Of a DNA stretch of 64,000 nucleotides, positions 1-9,150 are shown piece by piece. The stretch comes from Nitrospira sp. (GTDB lineage Bacteria; Nitrospirota; Nitrospiria; Nitrospirales; Nitrospiraceae). The number at the start of each line of letters is the position of its first letter. Position 1 is the first letter of the stretch. Position numbers and translations under genes: made by a program. The DNA is taken from NCBI GenBank assembly GCA_005116945.1, contig SWDH01000031.1:87916-151915 (forward strand), written 5' to 3'. A model generated the notes under the pieces. That model did not search any database. It saw nothing but the letters and a program-made list of their open reading frames with translations, and was not told the DNA's origin.

Positions 1-2
1 TT

Positions 3-311
3 CACAAGCGCAGCCTGGGCGAGGGCATGCGCGACAACAGTCTGGACCGGATCCGGGAGGTCACCGGCGAGCTCTTGATGATTTGGGGCAGGCAGGACCC
101 ACATATTCCCCGCGAGGGACGAGCGCTGATCTACAACGCGCTGAGCGATGCAGGCGCGCACTTCCAGTGGCATGAGTTCAACAATGCGCATGCCTTTCTT
201 CGCGACGAAGGTCCTCGTTACGATCCGGCTACGGCCCGGATTTGTTACGGCATGGCGCTGGAGCTCTTCGCCCGAAAATTAGGAGAAGGTGATCGGCGCA
301 CGACTGCTTGA
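3..311 (+). CDS. Dienelactone hydrolase-family protein, C-terminal part
   Basis: The reading frame is open to the left edge of the window, so only the last 102 residues are present. They match the C-terminal third of alpha/beta-hydrolases of the dienelactone hydrolase (carboxymethylenebutenolidase) family. The piece MIWGRQDPHIP would carry the catalytic Asp, and the NAHAFLRD segment the catalytic His. The family hydrolyses lactones or esters in the cytoplasm; the substrate cannot be told from this fragment. The nucleophile region lies outside the window. Confidence 0.8.
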   Translation, partial: HKRSLGEGMRDNSLDRIREVTGELLMIWGRQDPHIPREGRALIYNALSDAGAHFQWHEFNNAHAFLRDEGPRYDPATARICYGMALELFARKLGEGDRRTTA

Positions 312-427
312 TCTACTCCACCAAGGCCTGACCCTTGTGTGCGCCTCGCCGCACATTTATTGACTCTCCTTCGACCCCTCCATATAATGCCGTTTGATTG
401 TAGATTTTTCTGCCTTTCCAAACAGTT

Positions 428-820
428 ATGGATTTCTTCCCCAAGACATCAGTGGCGGAAAAGTGGGGGAAGGTTCGTGCAGAACTCTCCCACGCCTTTT
501 CGACCACATCCGAGGTCCAGGTGTTCACGACCGAAGACTTCGCGCTGCTTGAACGGGTAGCCGATGCGGTAGTAAAGCGAGGCATGACAGCCCCTGCCAC
601 GGTATTCCTGGAATCGCTCGGTCCAATGAATTTTCTCGGCAGTCAGGCGCTCTATTTCCTGACCCCTATCGTGGAATGGGCTTTTCAGGCAAAGGAAGTC
701 GAACAAGTGGCCAGGTTACTTGAGCGACGCGATACGATTTCCCGTCTCATTGCCATGATTGACGCGAAGTCTGCTCCCCAAGCTCCTCCCCCGGCTCCTC
801 AAGGAGCCTCTGCTCAATGA
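428..820 (+). CDS. Small helical protein, first gene of the MutL-like cluster
   Basis: This 130-residue protein has no signal peptide and no family I can name firmly. Its middle, roughly residues 37-105, looks like an amphipathic helical domain (LLERVADAVVKRG, then LESLGPMNFLGSQ). The end is a Pro/Ala-rich tail. Its TGA overlaps the ATG of the next gene in an ATGA arrangement, which implies translational coupling to the MutL-like ATPase and probably a partner role. It starts the cluster after a gap of about 115 bases. Function unknown. Confidence 0.7.
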   Translation: MDFFPKTSVAEKWGKVRAELSHAFSTTSEVQVFTTEDFALLERVADAVVKRGMTAPATVFLESLGPMNFLGSQALYFLTPIVEWAFQAKEVEQVARLLERRDTISRLIAMIDAKSAPQAPPPAPQGASAQ

Positions 821-2652
821 GTGTGCCGAATCCTGCACCGATCAAGCCCGTGATCTCCCATCCGCTCAACGTCATCGTAGCCACCGATTGTGGGAGTACC
901 ACGACCAAAGCCATTTTGATTGAGAAAGTTGGCGACGAATATCGGCAAACCTATCGAGGTGAAGCGCCGACGACGGTGGAAGCGCCGTTCGAAGATGTGA
1001 CGCGCGGGGTGTTGAATGCGATTGCAGAAATTGAAGAACTCTCCGGCAGGAAAATTCTTGACGGTGACAAGATTATCACGCCTTGTCGTGATGCGAAGAC
1101 CGGTGTCGATATCTATATCTCTACCAGCAGTGCGGGCGGCGGATTGCAAATGATGGTGACTGGGGTCGTGCAAAACATGACGGGTGAAAGTGCGCAGCGG
1201 GCGGCACTGGGGGCCGGGGCAATCGTCATCGATGTGTTGGCATCGAACGACGGCCGGTTGCCGCATGAAAAGATCGAGCGGATCAGGACGATGCGGCCTG
1301 ACATGATCTTGATGTCCGGCGGGACGGATGGAGGGGCGGTCACTCATGTGGTCGAGATGGCCGAGTATATATCAGCTGCGGAGCCACGCCCCCGATTCGG
1401 GGCGACGTACAAGCTCCCGTTGATCTATGCAGGCAACAAAGACGCGCAGCCGCAAGTGAAAAAGATTTTGGGCGAGAAGGCGGCGCTGGTGCTGACCGAT
1501 AATATTCGTCCGGTGTTGGAACGGGAGAATCTCGCGCCTGCACGGAATAAGATTCACGATCTGTTTCTTGAACATGTCATGCAGCAAGCGCCGGGTTACA
1601 AGAAACTGATCGAGATGGCCGGTGCGCCGATCATGCCGACGCCGGCGGCGGTCGGCGTCATCATGGAAACGATCGCCAAGCGGGAGCATTTGAACTTAAT
1701 TGGGGTGGATATCGGCGGCGCGACCACGGACGTGTTCTCGGTCTTCGAGGGACTCTTCAATCGAACCGTCAGCGCGAATCTTGGCATGTCGTACAGCATT
1801 TCCAACGTGCTGGCGGAAGCAGGGCTTGCGAATATTATGCGCTGGGTGCCATTCACAATCGACGAGCAGACGCTTCGCAATCGGATCAAGAACAAGATGG
1901 TCCGACCAACGACCATTCCCCAGACACTGGACGAGTTGCAGATCGAACATGCGATTGCCCGCGAGGCACTCAGGCTCGCCTTGATTCATCATAAGTCTCT
2001 TGCGACGGCCCTTAAGGGTATACAACAAGAACGGACGATCTCGGACGTGTTCGAGCAGCAGCAGTCCGGCAAGACGCTGATCGACATGCTCAAGTTGGAT
2101 TTGATCGTCGGTAGCGGTGGGATTCTGTCCCATGCGCCGCGCCGTGTGCAATCGATGCTCATGATGGTGGATGCCTATGAACCGCTCGGGGTAACGAGGC
2201 TCTCGGTGGACAGTATCTTCATGATGCCGCATCTCGGCGTACTGTCGACGATTGATGAGAAAGCGGCGACCGATGTCTTCGTCCGTGATTGCATGGTCTA
2301 CCTGGGAACCTGCATCGCGCCGATCGGTCAGGGGAAGAATGGCGAACGGTGCGCAGACTATGTCATCACGTTTCCAGATGGACAAGTAGATAAAGGACAA
2401 CTCGCATTCGGTGAGTTACGGCTGATTCCCTTGGCCAGCGATCAGAAGGCCTCGATCGTGATCCAGCCGGCGAAGCAGGTGAATCTCGGAGCAGGAGTTG
2501 GAGTTTCGATCACACGAGACGTGCAAGGCGGTGTCGTGGGTCTCATGCTCGATGGACGCGGGCGGCCGTTGCAGTTGCCGACCGACCATACAGCCAGGGT
2601 GGCAGCGCTGACCAAATGGTACCAGGCCGTGGATCTGTATCCGAGGATGTAA
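817..2652 (+). CDS. MutL/GlmL-family actin-fold ATPase
   Basis: The 611-residue protein has the sugar-kinase/actin ATPase layout. There is a phosphate-1 loop near residues 22-31 (ATDCGSTTTK), a phosphate-2 loop near 296-305 (GVDIGGATTD) and an adenosine motif near 430 (VGSGGI). This matches the GlmL/MutL family, named for the accessory protein encoded beside B12-dependent glutamate mutase, where a reactivase-like role is assumed. It is longer than typical GlmL (about 460 residues, from memory). No MutS/MutE or other B12 mutase gene lies nearby; the partners are membrane proteins. It overlaps the preceding gene by four bases. The family call is strong, while a mutase-related role here is doubtful. 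Confidence 0.85.
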   Translation: MSVPNPAPIKPVISHPLNVIVATDCGSTTTKAILIEKVGDEYRQTYRGEAPTTVEAPFEDVTRGVLNAIAEIEELSGRKILDGDKIITPCRDAKTGVDIYISTSSAGGGLQMMVTGVVQNMTGESAQRAALGAGAIVIDVLASNDGRLPHEKIERIRTMRPDMILMSGGTDGGAVTHVVEMAEYISAAEPRPRFGATYKLPLIYAGNKDAQPQVKKILGEKAALVLTDNIRPVLERENLAPARNKIHDLFLEHVMQQAPGYKKLIEMAGAPIMPTPAAVGVIMETIAKREHLNLIGVDIGGATTDVFSVFEGLFNRTVSANLGMSYSISNVLAEAGLANIMRWVPFTIDEQTLRNRIKNKMVRPTTIPQTLDELQIEHAIAREALRLALIHHKSLATALKGIQQERTISDVFEQQQSGKTLIDMLKLDLIVGSGGILSHAPRRVQSMLMMVDAYEPLGVTRLSVDSIFMMPHLGVLSTIDEKAATDVFVRDCMVYLGTCIAPIGQGKNGERCADYVITFPDGQVDKGQLAFGELRLIPLASDQKASIVIQPAKQVNLGAGVGVSITRDVQGGVVGLMLDGRGRPLQLPTDHTARVAALTKWYQAVDLYPRM

Positions 2653-2690
2653 GGCATGCACCGAGGGACACAATAGGAGAACGCTCTTGC

Positions 2691-2812
2691 AGGATGCTCA
2701 AAAAGGCTGTCCAGCAAGGCCGCAGCGAGTGAAGGCCCGAGGCGTACCCTCTGGGGTACGTTGAGGGTCTGAACGATGCGAGAACGACGCTGGCGGACTT
2801 TTTCAGCATCCT
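2691..2812. repeat. Dispersed palindromic repeat, type A, copy 1
   Basis: A 122-bp imperfect inverted repeat. The left arm begins AGGATGCTCAAAAAGG, and the right arm reads as its reverse complement with a few changes (CTTTTTCAGCATCCT). A perfect inner stem GTACCC-tctg-GGGTAC lies at its centre. It sits between the MutL-like gene and the next gene of the cluster. Related copies follow stop codons at 7635 and 9151, and a fragment lies at 42477. It could act as a terminator or mRNA-stabilising element inside the operon. Confidence 0.75.
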
Positions 2813-2827
2813 GTTAGGCAATTTGCG

Positions 2828-3961
2828 ATGGCCCATTCCTACACCCCAGGCTTAACCGTAACAGAACACACAACAATCCGTCGTCGACGGATGTTGTCGT
2901 TGCCTGGCACGGTGCTGGTCACAACCGGGGGAGAAGTGCGTGCGAATCAGGCGGTCGCTCGTGCGGAATTGCCAGGGAAGGTCTATCCGCTGAATCTCGC
3001 CAATCAGCTAGGCGTGGCGCCGGATGAAATCCACGAGTATTTGATCAAAAAGGCCGGCGATCCAGTGCAGAAGGATGAGATCCTGGCCGAAAACAAACCC
3101 TTCATTAAATGGATGAAGACGGAAGTCCGTTCGCCAATCACCGGCATCGTGGAGTCTGTTTCTACGGTCACGGGGCAGGTGTTGCTGCGGGAGCCGCCGC
3201 GCGTGCTCGAGTTGTTGGGCTATGTGGACGGGCGCATCACCGAAGTGATTCCGCAGCAGGGCGTCGTGGTCGAGACGGATTGCAGCTTGGTGCAAGGCAT
3301 CTTCGGCATCGGGGGAGAAACTACTGGCGAGATTGTGATGGCGGTGACGTCACCGGACGAGGCGCTCACGCCGCGCCATCTCACTCCAGATATGAAAGCC
3401 AAAGTCGTTGTGGGCGGCTCCTTCATCTCTTCCGACGCGTTGGCGCGAGCAAAAGAGGTGGGGGTTGCCTGTGTGGTGATCGGAGGCATTCACGATAAGG
3501 ATTTGCGCGCATTGTTGGGCTATGACCTTGGCGTGGCCATCACGGGCACAGAACAGGTCGGCTTTACCCTGATCCTCACCGAAGGATTCGGCTCCATCCC
3601 CATGGCCGGTAAAACATTCGCATTGCTTTCCGCTCATGCAGGACAACAGGCGTCTATCTCAGGTGCCACGCAGATTCGAGCCGGTGTTATTCGACCGGAG
3701 ATCATCATTGCCAAACAGGCTGGCGCATCAGGCGATTACGGCATAGCCACTGTGCCGGAACGGGAAGGTATCAGGATCGGCGACCAGGTGCGCATCATCC
3801 GAGACCCCTTGTTCGGAAAAATTGGTGAAGTCGCGAGCCTGCCTGCCGACCTCCAGAAGATTCCGACCGAGAGTGATGTGCGAGTGATGGAAGTCCGCTT
3901 TGCCGATGGCAGCAAGGCGGTTATTCCGCGAACGAATATTGAATTGATCGAAGGGGCCTAG
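2828..3961 (+). CDS. Protein with barrel-sandwich N-terminus and KOW-like C-terminus
   Basis: A soluble 377-residue protein without a signal peptide. Residues of about 45-125 resemble a biotinyl/lipoyl-type barrel-sandwich fold (GDPVQKDEILA, then VRSPITGIVESVS). A Gly-rich central domain follows. The last 60 residues or so (from IRIGDQVRIIRDP, about 313) look like a KOW/SH3-like nucleic-acid or protein-binding barrel. The start is uncertain because no clear ribosome binding site precedes the ATG at 2828; Met22 is an alternative. Its TAG overlaps the GTG of the next gene. I cannot assign a biochemical function. Confidence 0.75.
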   Translation: MAHSYTPGLTVTEHTTIRRRRMLSLPGTVLVTTGGEVRANQAVARAELPGKVYPLNLANQLGVAPDEIHEYLIKKAGDPVQKDEILAENKPFIKWMKTEVRSPITGIVESVSTVTGQVLLREPPRVLELLGYVDGRITEVIPQQGVVVETDCSLVQGIFGIGGETTGEIVMAVTSPDEALTPRHLTPDMKAKVVVGGSFISSDALARAKEVGVACVVIGGIHDKDLRALLGYDLGVAITGTEQVGFTLILTEGFGSIPMAGKTFALLSAHAGQQASISGATQIRAGVIRPEIIIAKQAGASGDYGIATVPEREGIRIGDQVRIIRDPLFGKIGEVASLPADLQKIPTESDVRVMEVRFADGSKAVIPRTNIELIEGA

Positions 3962-5268
3962 TGCGCGTGAAACGTGAAAAGTTAAACGTGAAACGTGAGC
4001 AGGCTCGCTCAGCGTTCAGAATCAGCCTGCTGGTCGCTATTGTTCTTTGTTTGTCTGGCTTGCCAGTGTTTGCTCAAACTGACGCACAGACGAAGAGGCC
4101 TCTTTCACTACCTCAAAATCTTCGTGTATTCGACACTCCGAGCGATGGAGGCGGTAGCCTGACTGTGCTCTGGTCGCCTGCTCCTGACGAGAGCGCCACA
4201 AGCAAGTATCAAGTCTTACTGAGTGAAGGTGCCACGGTATCCGATCCGGCATCAATGAAAGTCGTGGCGGAGTTTCCCGGGAACCAGCGCTATGTTCATG
4301 AATCCAAGTGGCCCTGGTGGACGAAGCCGACAACCGGAGACCAGCACCAGTTTACACTGAAGAACGGAAAAGGGGTCGAGCTCAAAAACGGGAACGTCTA
4401 CAGCATCACCGTGGCTGCCGTGCTGAACGAAGATCGTGTCATGGCCACCCCGGTTCAGGCCACGCCGGAACCGAATTGGATCAATTGGAACCAGATGAAC
4501 AATCTGTTACTCGCGCTCCTATTCGGCGGCATCGTGTTCTACGCCATCAGTACCGCCAGAAAACGGGAGATCTTCCTCCGACGCATTCCAGGCCTGGATG
4601 CGGTGGATGAGGCGATAGGCCGCGCGACGGAGTTGGGCAAGCCGATCCTGTACATGACCGGGGCCCATGACATGAGCGACCCCTCCACCATTGCGGCGGC
4701 AGTGATTCTCGGGCGCGTGGCTAAACGCACGGCCGCCTATGAGACCGATTTGCTCGTGCCCCACCGTGAGCCGATTACGATGGCGGTCTGTCAGGAAATT
4801 ACGAAACAGGCGTATCTGGAAGCCGGCAAGCCCGATCTCTACAAGGAAGATTCCAATTTCTTTATTACGTCGGATCAATTCAGTTATACCGCGGCGGTGG
4901 ATGGCATCATGCTGCGCAAGAAACCGGCGGCGAACTTCTATATGGGGCATTATTTCGCCGAGGCGTTACTGTTGACGGAAACGGGCGCAAGCACCGGCGC
5001 GATCCAGATCGCCGGGACGGACGCGGATCACCAGCTGCCGTTTTTCGTTACCACCTGCGACTACACCTTGATCGGGGAGGAACTCTACGCGGCCAGCGCC
5101 TATCTCTCCAGAGAGCCGGTGCAGGTCGGCACGTTACGCGGACAAGATATCGGCAAAGCGCTGATCCTCGGCGTCATTGGCGTTGGGACTGTATTGGCTA
5201 CCTTCGGAGTGATGTTCGACTCGCAGTGGCCAAAATTATTTCTGGACTGTTTCAGAGACGTGAAATGA
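3961..5268 (+). CDS. Membrane protein with fibronectin-III-like domain (DUF6754-like)
   Basis: The start is one of several in-frame GTG codons (3961, 3967, 3988) in a short direct repeat of CGTGAAACGTGA units. A signal peptide follows (SLLVAIVLCLSGLPVFAQ). Residues of about 45-160 look like a fibronectin type III domain, followed by a transmembrane helix near 180-197. A long cytoplasmic-looking domain (about 200-395) precedes a final helix near 400-420. I recall such proteins as DUF6754, but this is from memory. It overlaps its neighbours on both sides, so it belongs to the MutL-like cluster. It may anchor the ATPase or KOW protein to the membrane (inference). Confidence 0.7.
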   Translation: MRVKREKLNVKREQARSAFRISLLVAIVLCLSGLPVFAQTDAQTKRPLSLPQNLRVFDTPSDGGGSLTVLWSPAPDESATSKYQVLLSEGATVSDPASMKVVAEFPGNQRYVHESKWPWWTKPTTGDQHQFTLKNGKGVELKNGNVYSITVAAVLNEDRVMATPVQATPEPNWINWNQMNNLLLALLFGGIVFYAISTARKREIFLRRIPGLDAVDEAIGRATELGKPILYMTGAHDMSDPSTIAAAVILGRVAKRTAAYETDLLVPHREPITMAVCQEITKQAYLEAGKPDLYKEDSNFFITSDQFSYTAAVDGIMLRKKPAANFYMGHYFAEALLLTETGASTGAIQIAGTDADHQLPFFVTTCDYTLIGEELYAASAYLSREPVQVGTLRGQDIGKALILGVIGVGTVLATFGVMFDSQWPKLFLDCFRDVK

Positions 5269-5915
5269 TCTTTCTCCGACGGCAAGTTCCGCTTCTGATT
5301 ACACTGATCACCGGGCTGGTGTTTGCGGGGCAATACTATGTGCCGCATCCGGCTTCGGAGCAGATGCTGACTTCTGTGACCAAGTGGCTCCAGATCATCG
5401 GGGGGTTTGCGTTGGTGTTGGGCGTCAGCAGTCTGTTCCACGTCCATGCCGTCAAGATTCGACGCAAAGAAGCGGGATGGGGGTATAGCTTCGTGCTCTA
5501 TGTGGGCATGCTGGGCACTATCGCGGTCGGCCTATGGGCAAACGGCAAAGAAGCCGTCGACGGCGCGATGACGGCCTTTGGGTGGGTCTATAACTTCATG
5601 ATGGTTCCTCTGCAGAGTACGATGTTCGCCATCCTCGCATTCTTCATCGCCTCGGCCGCGTATCGGTCGTTCCGTGCCAGGAGCCGGGAGGCGGCAGTGC
5701 TGCTGATTGCGGCCGTGATCGTCATGATGGGCCGCGTTCCGCTCGGAGAATATCTCATCCCGCTCAGCGGCGACCTCTCGCAGTGGATTTTAAACGTGCT
5801 GAATGCGTCGGTGCGGCGTGCCATCCTGATCGGTGTCAGCCTTGGCACGGTCGCACTCTCCATCAAGATTATCTTCGGCATGGAACGGTCGTATCTTGGT
5901 GGAGGAAAAGAGTGA
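5265..5915 (+). CDS. Six-helix membrane protein of the MutL-like cluster
   Basis: The ATG at 5265 overlaps the upstream TGA (ATGA), which fits coupled translation and decides the start. The 216-residue protein is almost entirely hydrophobic helices, about six of them (for example LLITLITGLVFAGQYY, IIGGFALVLGVSSL and AVLLIAAVIVMMG). I see no catalytic motif, transporter signature or metal-binding cluster. It is presumably an inner-membrane partner of the adjacent genes. Confidence 0.7.
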   Translation: MIFLRRQVPLLITLITGLVFAGQYYVPHPASEQMLTSVTKWLQIIGGFALVLGVSSLFHVHAVKIRRKEAGWGYSFVLYVGMLGTIAVGLWANGKEAVDGAMTAFGWVYNFMMVPLQSTMFAILAFFIASAAYRSFRARSREAAVLLIAAVIVMMGRVPLGEYLIPLSGDLSQWILNVLNASVRRAILIGVSLGTVALSIKIIFGMERSYLGGGKE

Positions 5916-6029
5916 TGGGAAGCGATCAGTTGTCAGCCGTCAGCTCTCAGCTCATGAAACGAGGACTCGTTTCTTGCCTGAAGGTTGACTGCTGATGGCT
6001 GAATGCCCGGTGGCGACGAAGGAGCGACC

Positions 6030-6875
6030 GTGAGTTTCACTGAGCGCATGTTGAAAATCGACCGGCGGATCATTTTTTTGGTGATCGGTCTCTGCACGCT
6101 TATCCCGTTGCTGTACCCCGTTGGGTTGCCGATCAAGATTTCGCAGGAGGTCCGAGGGGTCTACGACCACATCGAGTCGCTTCCTGAGGGGGCCACGTTC
6201 CTGCTCTCGCTGGATTTCGATCCGGCGTCGAAACCTGAGTTGCACCCCCAATCGATTTCGTTGCTACGCCATGCCTTCAGAAAAAACCTCCGTGTGATCG
6301 CGTTGACGCTCTGGGTCTCCGGGACCGGCATGGCCGATCAGGTCGTCACGCAGGTCGCCCGCGAAATGGGTAAGGAGAACGGGAAGGATTATGTGTTCCT
6401 TGGTTGGAGCCCCGGCGGGACTGCCGTCATCATCAATATGGGGCAGGATCTCTATGGCGCGTTCCCAGCCGACTACAACGGTAAACCCACGAAGGGCTTA
6501 CCCGTGTTGCAAGGCGTTCAGAGTCTGCGCGATGTGAACTACGCCGTCAGTCTGGGCGCCGGCAGGCCCGGTGTGGAAGAGTGGTATGTGTTCGGCAGGG
6601 ACAAGTACAAGTTTGAACTCGGCGGGGGCTGCACGGGCGTGATGGCGCCTGGGCTCTATCCGCTGTTGCGCAGCGGACAAATCAATGGCCTGATCGGTGG
6701 CCTGCGTGGCGCGGCGGAATATGAAATTCTTATCGACCAGAAGGGCAAGGCTGTCGCCGGAATGGATGCGCAGTCGGCCACCCACCTGGCAATCATCGTG
6801 TTGGTCATTATGTGTAACCTGTTTTATTTCTCATCGCGTAGCAGAGCCAGACAGCAGGGCCAGGCGGGGGCATAA
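6030..6875 (+). CDS. Membrane-anchored protein of the MutL-like cluster
   Basis: I place the start at the GTG at 6030, because AAGGAG lies five bases upstream; an ATG at 6003 is possible but has no such site. The protein has an N-terminal helix (IIFLVIGLCTLIPLLYPV), a soluble domain of about 200 residues with alternating strand and helix character, and a C-terminal helix (LAIIVLVIMCNLFYF). Two membrane spans thus bracket a soluble, perhaps periplasmic, domain. Family unknown. The 85-base gap upstream holds short CAGCTCTCAG-type repeats. Confidence 0.7.
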   Translation: MSFTERMLKIDRRIIFLVIGLCTLIPLLYPVGLPIKISQEVRGVYDHIESLPEGATFLLSLDFDPASKPELHPQSISLLRHAFRKNLRVIALTLWVSGTGMADQVVTQVAREMGKENGKDYVFLGWSPGGTAVIINMGQDLYGAFPADYNGKPTKGLPVLQGVQSLRDVNYAVSLGAGRPGVEEWYVFGRDKYKFELGGGCTGVMAPGLYPLLRSGQINGLIGGLRGAAEYEILIDQKGKAVAGMDAQSATHLAIIVLVIMCNLFYFSSRSRARQQGQAGA

Positions 6876-6881
6876 CGAACA

Positions 6882-7634
6882 ATGTCGATTGAATTGATTA
6901 TCGGGGCATGGGTGGCAACGGGGTTGACCTTCTTCATCTTCACGTTTCTCTATAAGGATAACCCGTTGTTCAAGCTGGCGGAGAATCTCTACGTCGGTGT
7001 ATCGGTCGGGTACACGATCGTCAAGACCTACGATACGGTCATTATTCAGCTCATCTGGAAGCCGATCGTCGAACAGGGTGAATGGACACTGTTGATCCCT
7101 GTGGCAATAGGGATGCTGATGCTCACGCGCTATGCACCAAAAGCCGCCTGGATTTCGCGATACGCGTTTGCGTTCATCGTGGGCGTCGGGTCGGGGCTCG
7201 CCATCCCACGGACCATTTCGTCCTTTATCTTAAAACAGATCGAAGATACCGTTCGGCCGCTCTTGATGCTCGTACCGGGAGAAGGCGTCACGTTTACGTG
7301 GAGTCTCCTCAATCCGGCCAGCAGCCTGAACGCAATCATCATCTTGGTTGGTGTCTGCTCAGTGTTGTTCTACTTCTTTTTCTCCGTCGAGCATACGGGG
7401 CCAGGTAAGGTCGTCGCCCGCACAGGTGTCATGTTCCTGATGATCGCGTTCGGCGCAGCCTTCGGCTATACCGTGATGGCTCGCATGTCGCTGTTGATCG
7501 GGCGATTGACCGACCTCATTGAGTTCAGCGATTCCTCCTATGGCAGTCCGAGCCTCTGGCTCTTGGGTCTGACCATCCTCACCTTGGTGGTGATGGCTCG
7601 CCGGTCCAGCAGCAAACAGCCCAAAGAAGAGTAA
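6882..7634 (+). CDS. Polytopic membrane protein of the MutL-like cluster
   Basis: A 250-residue protein starting six bases after the previous stop, with about seven or eight predicted membrane helices (GAWVATGLTFFIFTFLY, LLIPVAIGMLMLTR, IIILVGVCSVLFYFFF and others) and a short basic tail. No transporter motif is evident. A type A palindromic repeat begins immediately after the stop codon. It is the last of the membrane genes in the cluster. Confidence 0.7.
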   Translation: MSIELIIGAWVATGLTFFIFTFLYKDNPLFKLAENLYVGVSVGYTIVKTYDTVIIQLIWKPIVEQGEWTLLIPVAIGMLMLTRYAPKAAWISRYAFAFIVGVGSGLAIPRTISSFILKQIEDTVRPLLMLVPGEGVTFTWSLLNPASSLNAIIILVGVCSVLFYFFFSVEHTGPGKVVARTGVMFLMIAFGAAFGYTVMARMSLLIGRLTDLIEFSDSSYGSPSLWLLGLTILTLVVMARRSSSKQPKEE

Positions 7635-7817
7635 CAGGATGCTGAAAAAGTCCGCCAGCATCGTTCTCGCATCGTTCAAACCCTCGGAAGTGCTGGAGGG
7701 TATTTTCCGTTCGCCAAGATCTATTTCTACGGGCGAACGGCCCCACGAAGTGCGGTGGGTACCTCCTCGGTCCTTCACTCGCTGCGGCCTTGCTGAGCGG
7801 CTTTTTTGATCATCCTG
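7635..7817. repeat. Dispersed palindromic repeat, type A, copy 2
   Basis: It begins right after a stop codon. The left arm CAGGATGCTGAAAAAGTCC and the right arm (ending CATCATCCTG region) form an imperfect inverted repeat. It is longer than the other copies because the centre carries an extra stem, CCGTTCGCC paired with GGGCGAACGG. The T-rich right arm could serve as a rho-independent terminator. Confidence 0.7.
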
Positions 7818-7902
7818 CAGGAGTGTTCTCCACATGCACCCGCTGAGCGGTTGCAGCGAACGCAATTCCCTCGTTACAATGGGCGCTCAAAAAAGGAGCG
7901 TC

Positions 7903-9150
7903 ATGACCACTTCTCCCAGTACCGCCAAAGATCCTCAACAGCATCCCGCTCTTCGCAATCTGCAGTTCTCGCCGATTAAAGAAGGTGAGGAGCAGTACAT
8001 GGTCCTCTGGGACCCGACCGGGCTGAGTACAGAAAAACTCGTACTGCCGCTCAACTATTTTTTTATCATTCAGCACTTCGACGGCGAGCACTCGCTGGCT
8101 GAAATCGGCGCGCTCTATCTCAAACGATTTGGCGAATTTCTCGTGCCCAGTAAAATCGAACAGTTGGTGTTCGACCTGAATGAGAAACTGTTTTTGGAAG
8201 GTCAACGAGCCGAGGATGCTCGCCGGTCGGCGCAAAGGGCCTATCGGCAAAGCCCACTGCGTCGCGCTGCATTTGCCGGACGGGGCTACGAAGCAGACGG
8301 CGTGAAATTGAAAAAACAGATCGACGGATTCTTTACGTCGCAAGAAGGGCCGGACTTCAAACCGTCGGAGCATGCAGGGAAACAGATCAAGGGCCTCGTG
8401 GCCCCAACCTACGACTTGAAACAAGCAGGGCCGATCTATGCATGGGCCTACAAAGAACTTCAAGATGCAGAGCAGCCTGATCTCTTCGTTATCATCGGCA
8501 CAGCCTCTGCCGGATTGGACCATGTGTTTGCCGTAACGGACAAGGATTTCGAGACGCCTCTTGGAGTCGTGTCTGCCGACCAACCGATCTTGAGTCAGCT
8601 CAAGGCCACGCTCCCGGATTTCTTTGAAGACGATCTCTGTCACCAAGCGGAGCAGGCGGTAGAGTTTCAACTCCCTTTCCTTCAGGATGTCGTGGGAAGC
8701 AAGAAGCCCTTTACCATCGTCCCGATCTTAAGCTCCTTCTCTGCTCTAAGCTTGACTGACCAGACTATTCGTCAATCGGTCGACCAGTTCCTAGGAAGAC
8801 TTCGAGATGTACTTGAGCAATCTGGCAGAACCTATTGTGTAATCGCAGCGGGTGAGTTGGCACATCTAGGCATGCGATACGGGGACAAGGCGCCTCCGAC
8901 AGACTTCTCTTTTCATCGCTGCATGCAGTGCGACTTGGAAATGTTAAAACCGGTTGAAGAACGGCAGCCGGAAGAGTTTGCCAACTACATCAGGAAAGAA
9001 CAGGACCAGCGCCGAATCTCCGGATTTTCACCCATCTATTCCTTGCTGCGGTTGATCGAGGCGGAAAGCGGGCAGGTGTTGCGGTACGACCGCGGGATCA
9101 CCGATCAGTATAATTCGACGGTGACGTACGCCAGCATGGCCTTCTTCTAA
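7903..9150 (+). CDS. Memo-like (AmmeMemoRadiSam B) family protein, metal site degenerate
   Basis: The start at 7903 is chosen for the AAAAGGAG upstream. An N-terminal domain of about 130 residues (PLNYFFIIQHFDGEHSL) precedes a Memo fold that retains AVEFQLPFLQ near residue 251 and a GELAHLG stretch near 325. Known Memo proteins carry His in HAGY-like and GPSH-like motifs; here these read APTYDLKQAG and GTASAGLD, so at least two of the expected ligands are missing. It is separated from the membrane cluster by a repeat but has the same orientation. It is probably a binding or scaffold protein rather than a redox enzyme. Confidence 0.7.
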   Translation: MTTSPSTAKDPQQHPALRNLQFSPIKEGEEQYMVLWDPTGLSTEKLVLPLNYFFIIQHFDGEHSLAEIGALYLKRFGEFLVPSKIEQLVFDLNEKLFLEGQRAEDARRSAQRAYRQSPLRRAAFAGRGYEADGVKLKKQIDGFFTSQEGPDFKPSEHAGKQIKGLVAPTYDLKQAGPIYAWAYKELQDAEQPDLFVIIGTASAGLDHVFAVTDKDFETPLGVVSADQPILSQLKATLPDFFEDDLCHQAEQAVEFQLPFLQDVVGSKKPFTIVPILSSFSALSLTDQTIRQSVDQFLGRLRDVLEQSGRTYCVIAAGELAHLGMRYGDKAPPTDFSFHRCMQCDLEMLKPVEERQPEEFANYIRKEQDQRRISGFSPIYSLLRLIEAESGQVLRYDRGITDQYNSTVTYASMAFF

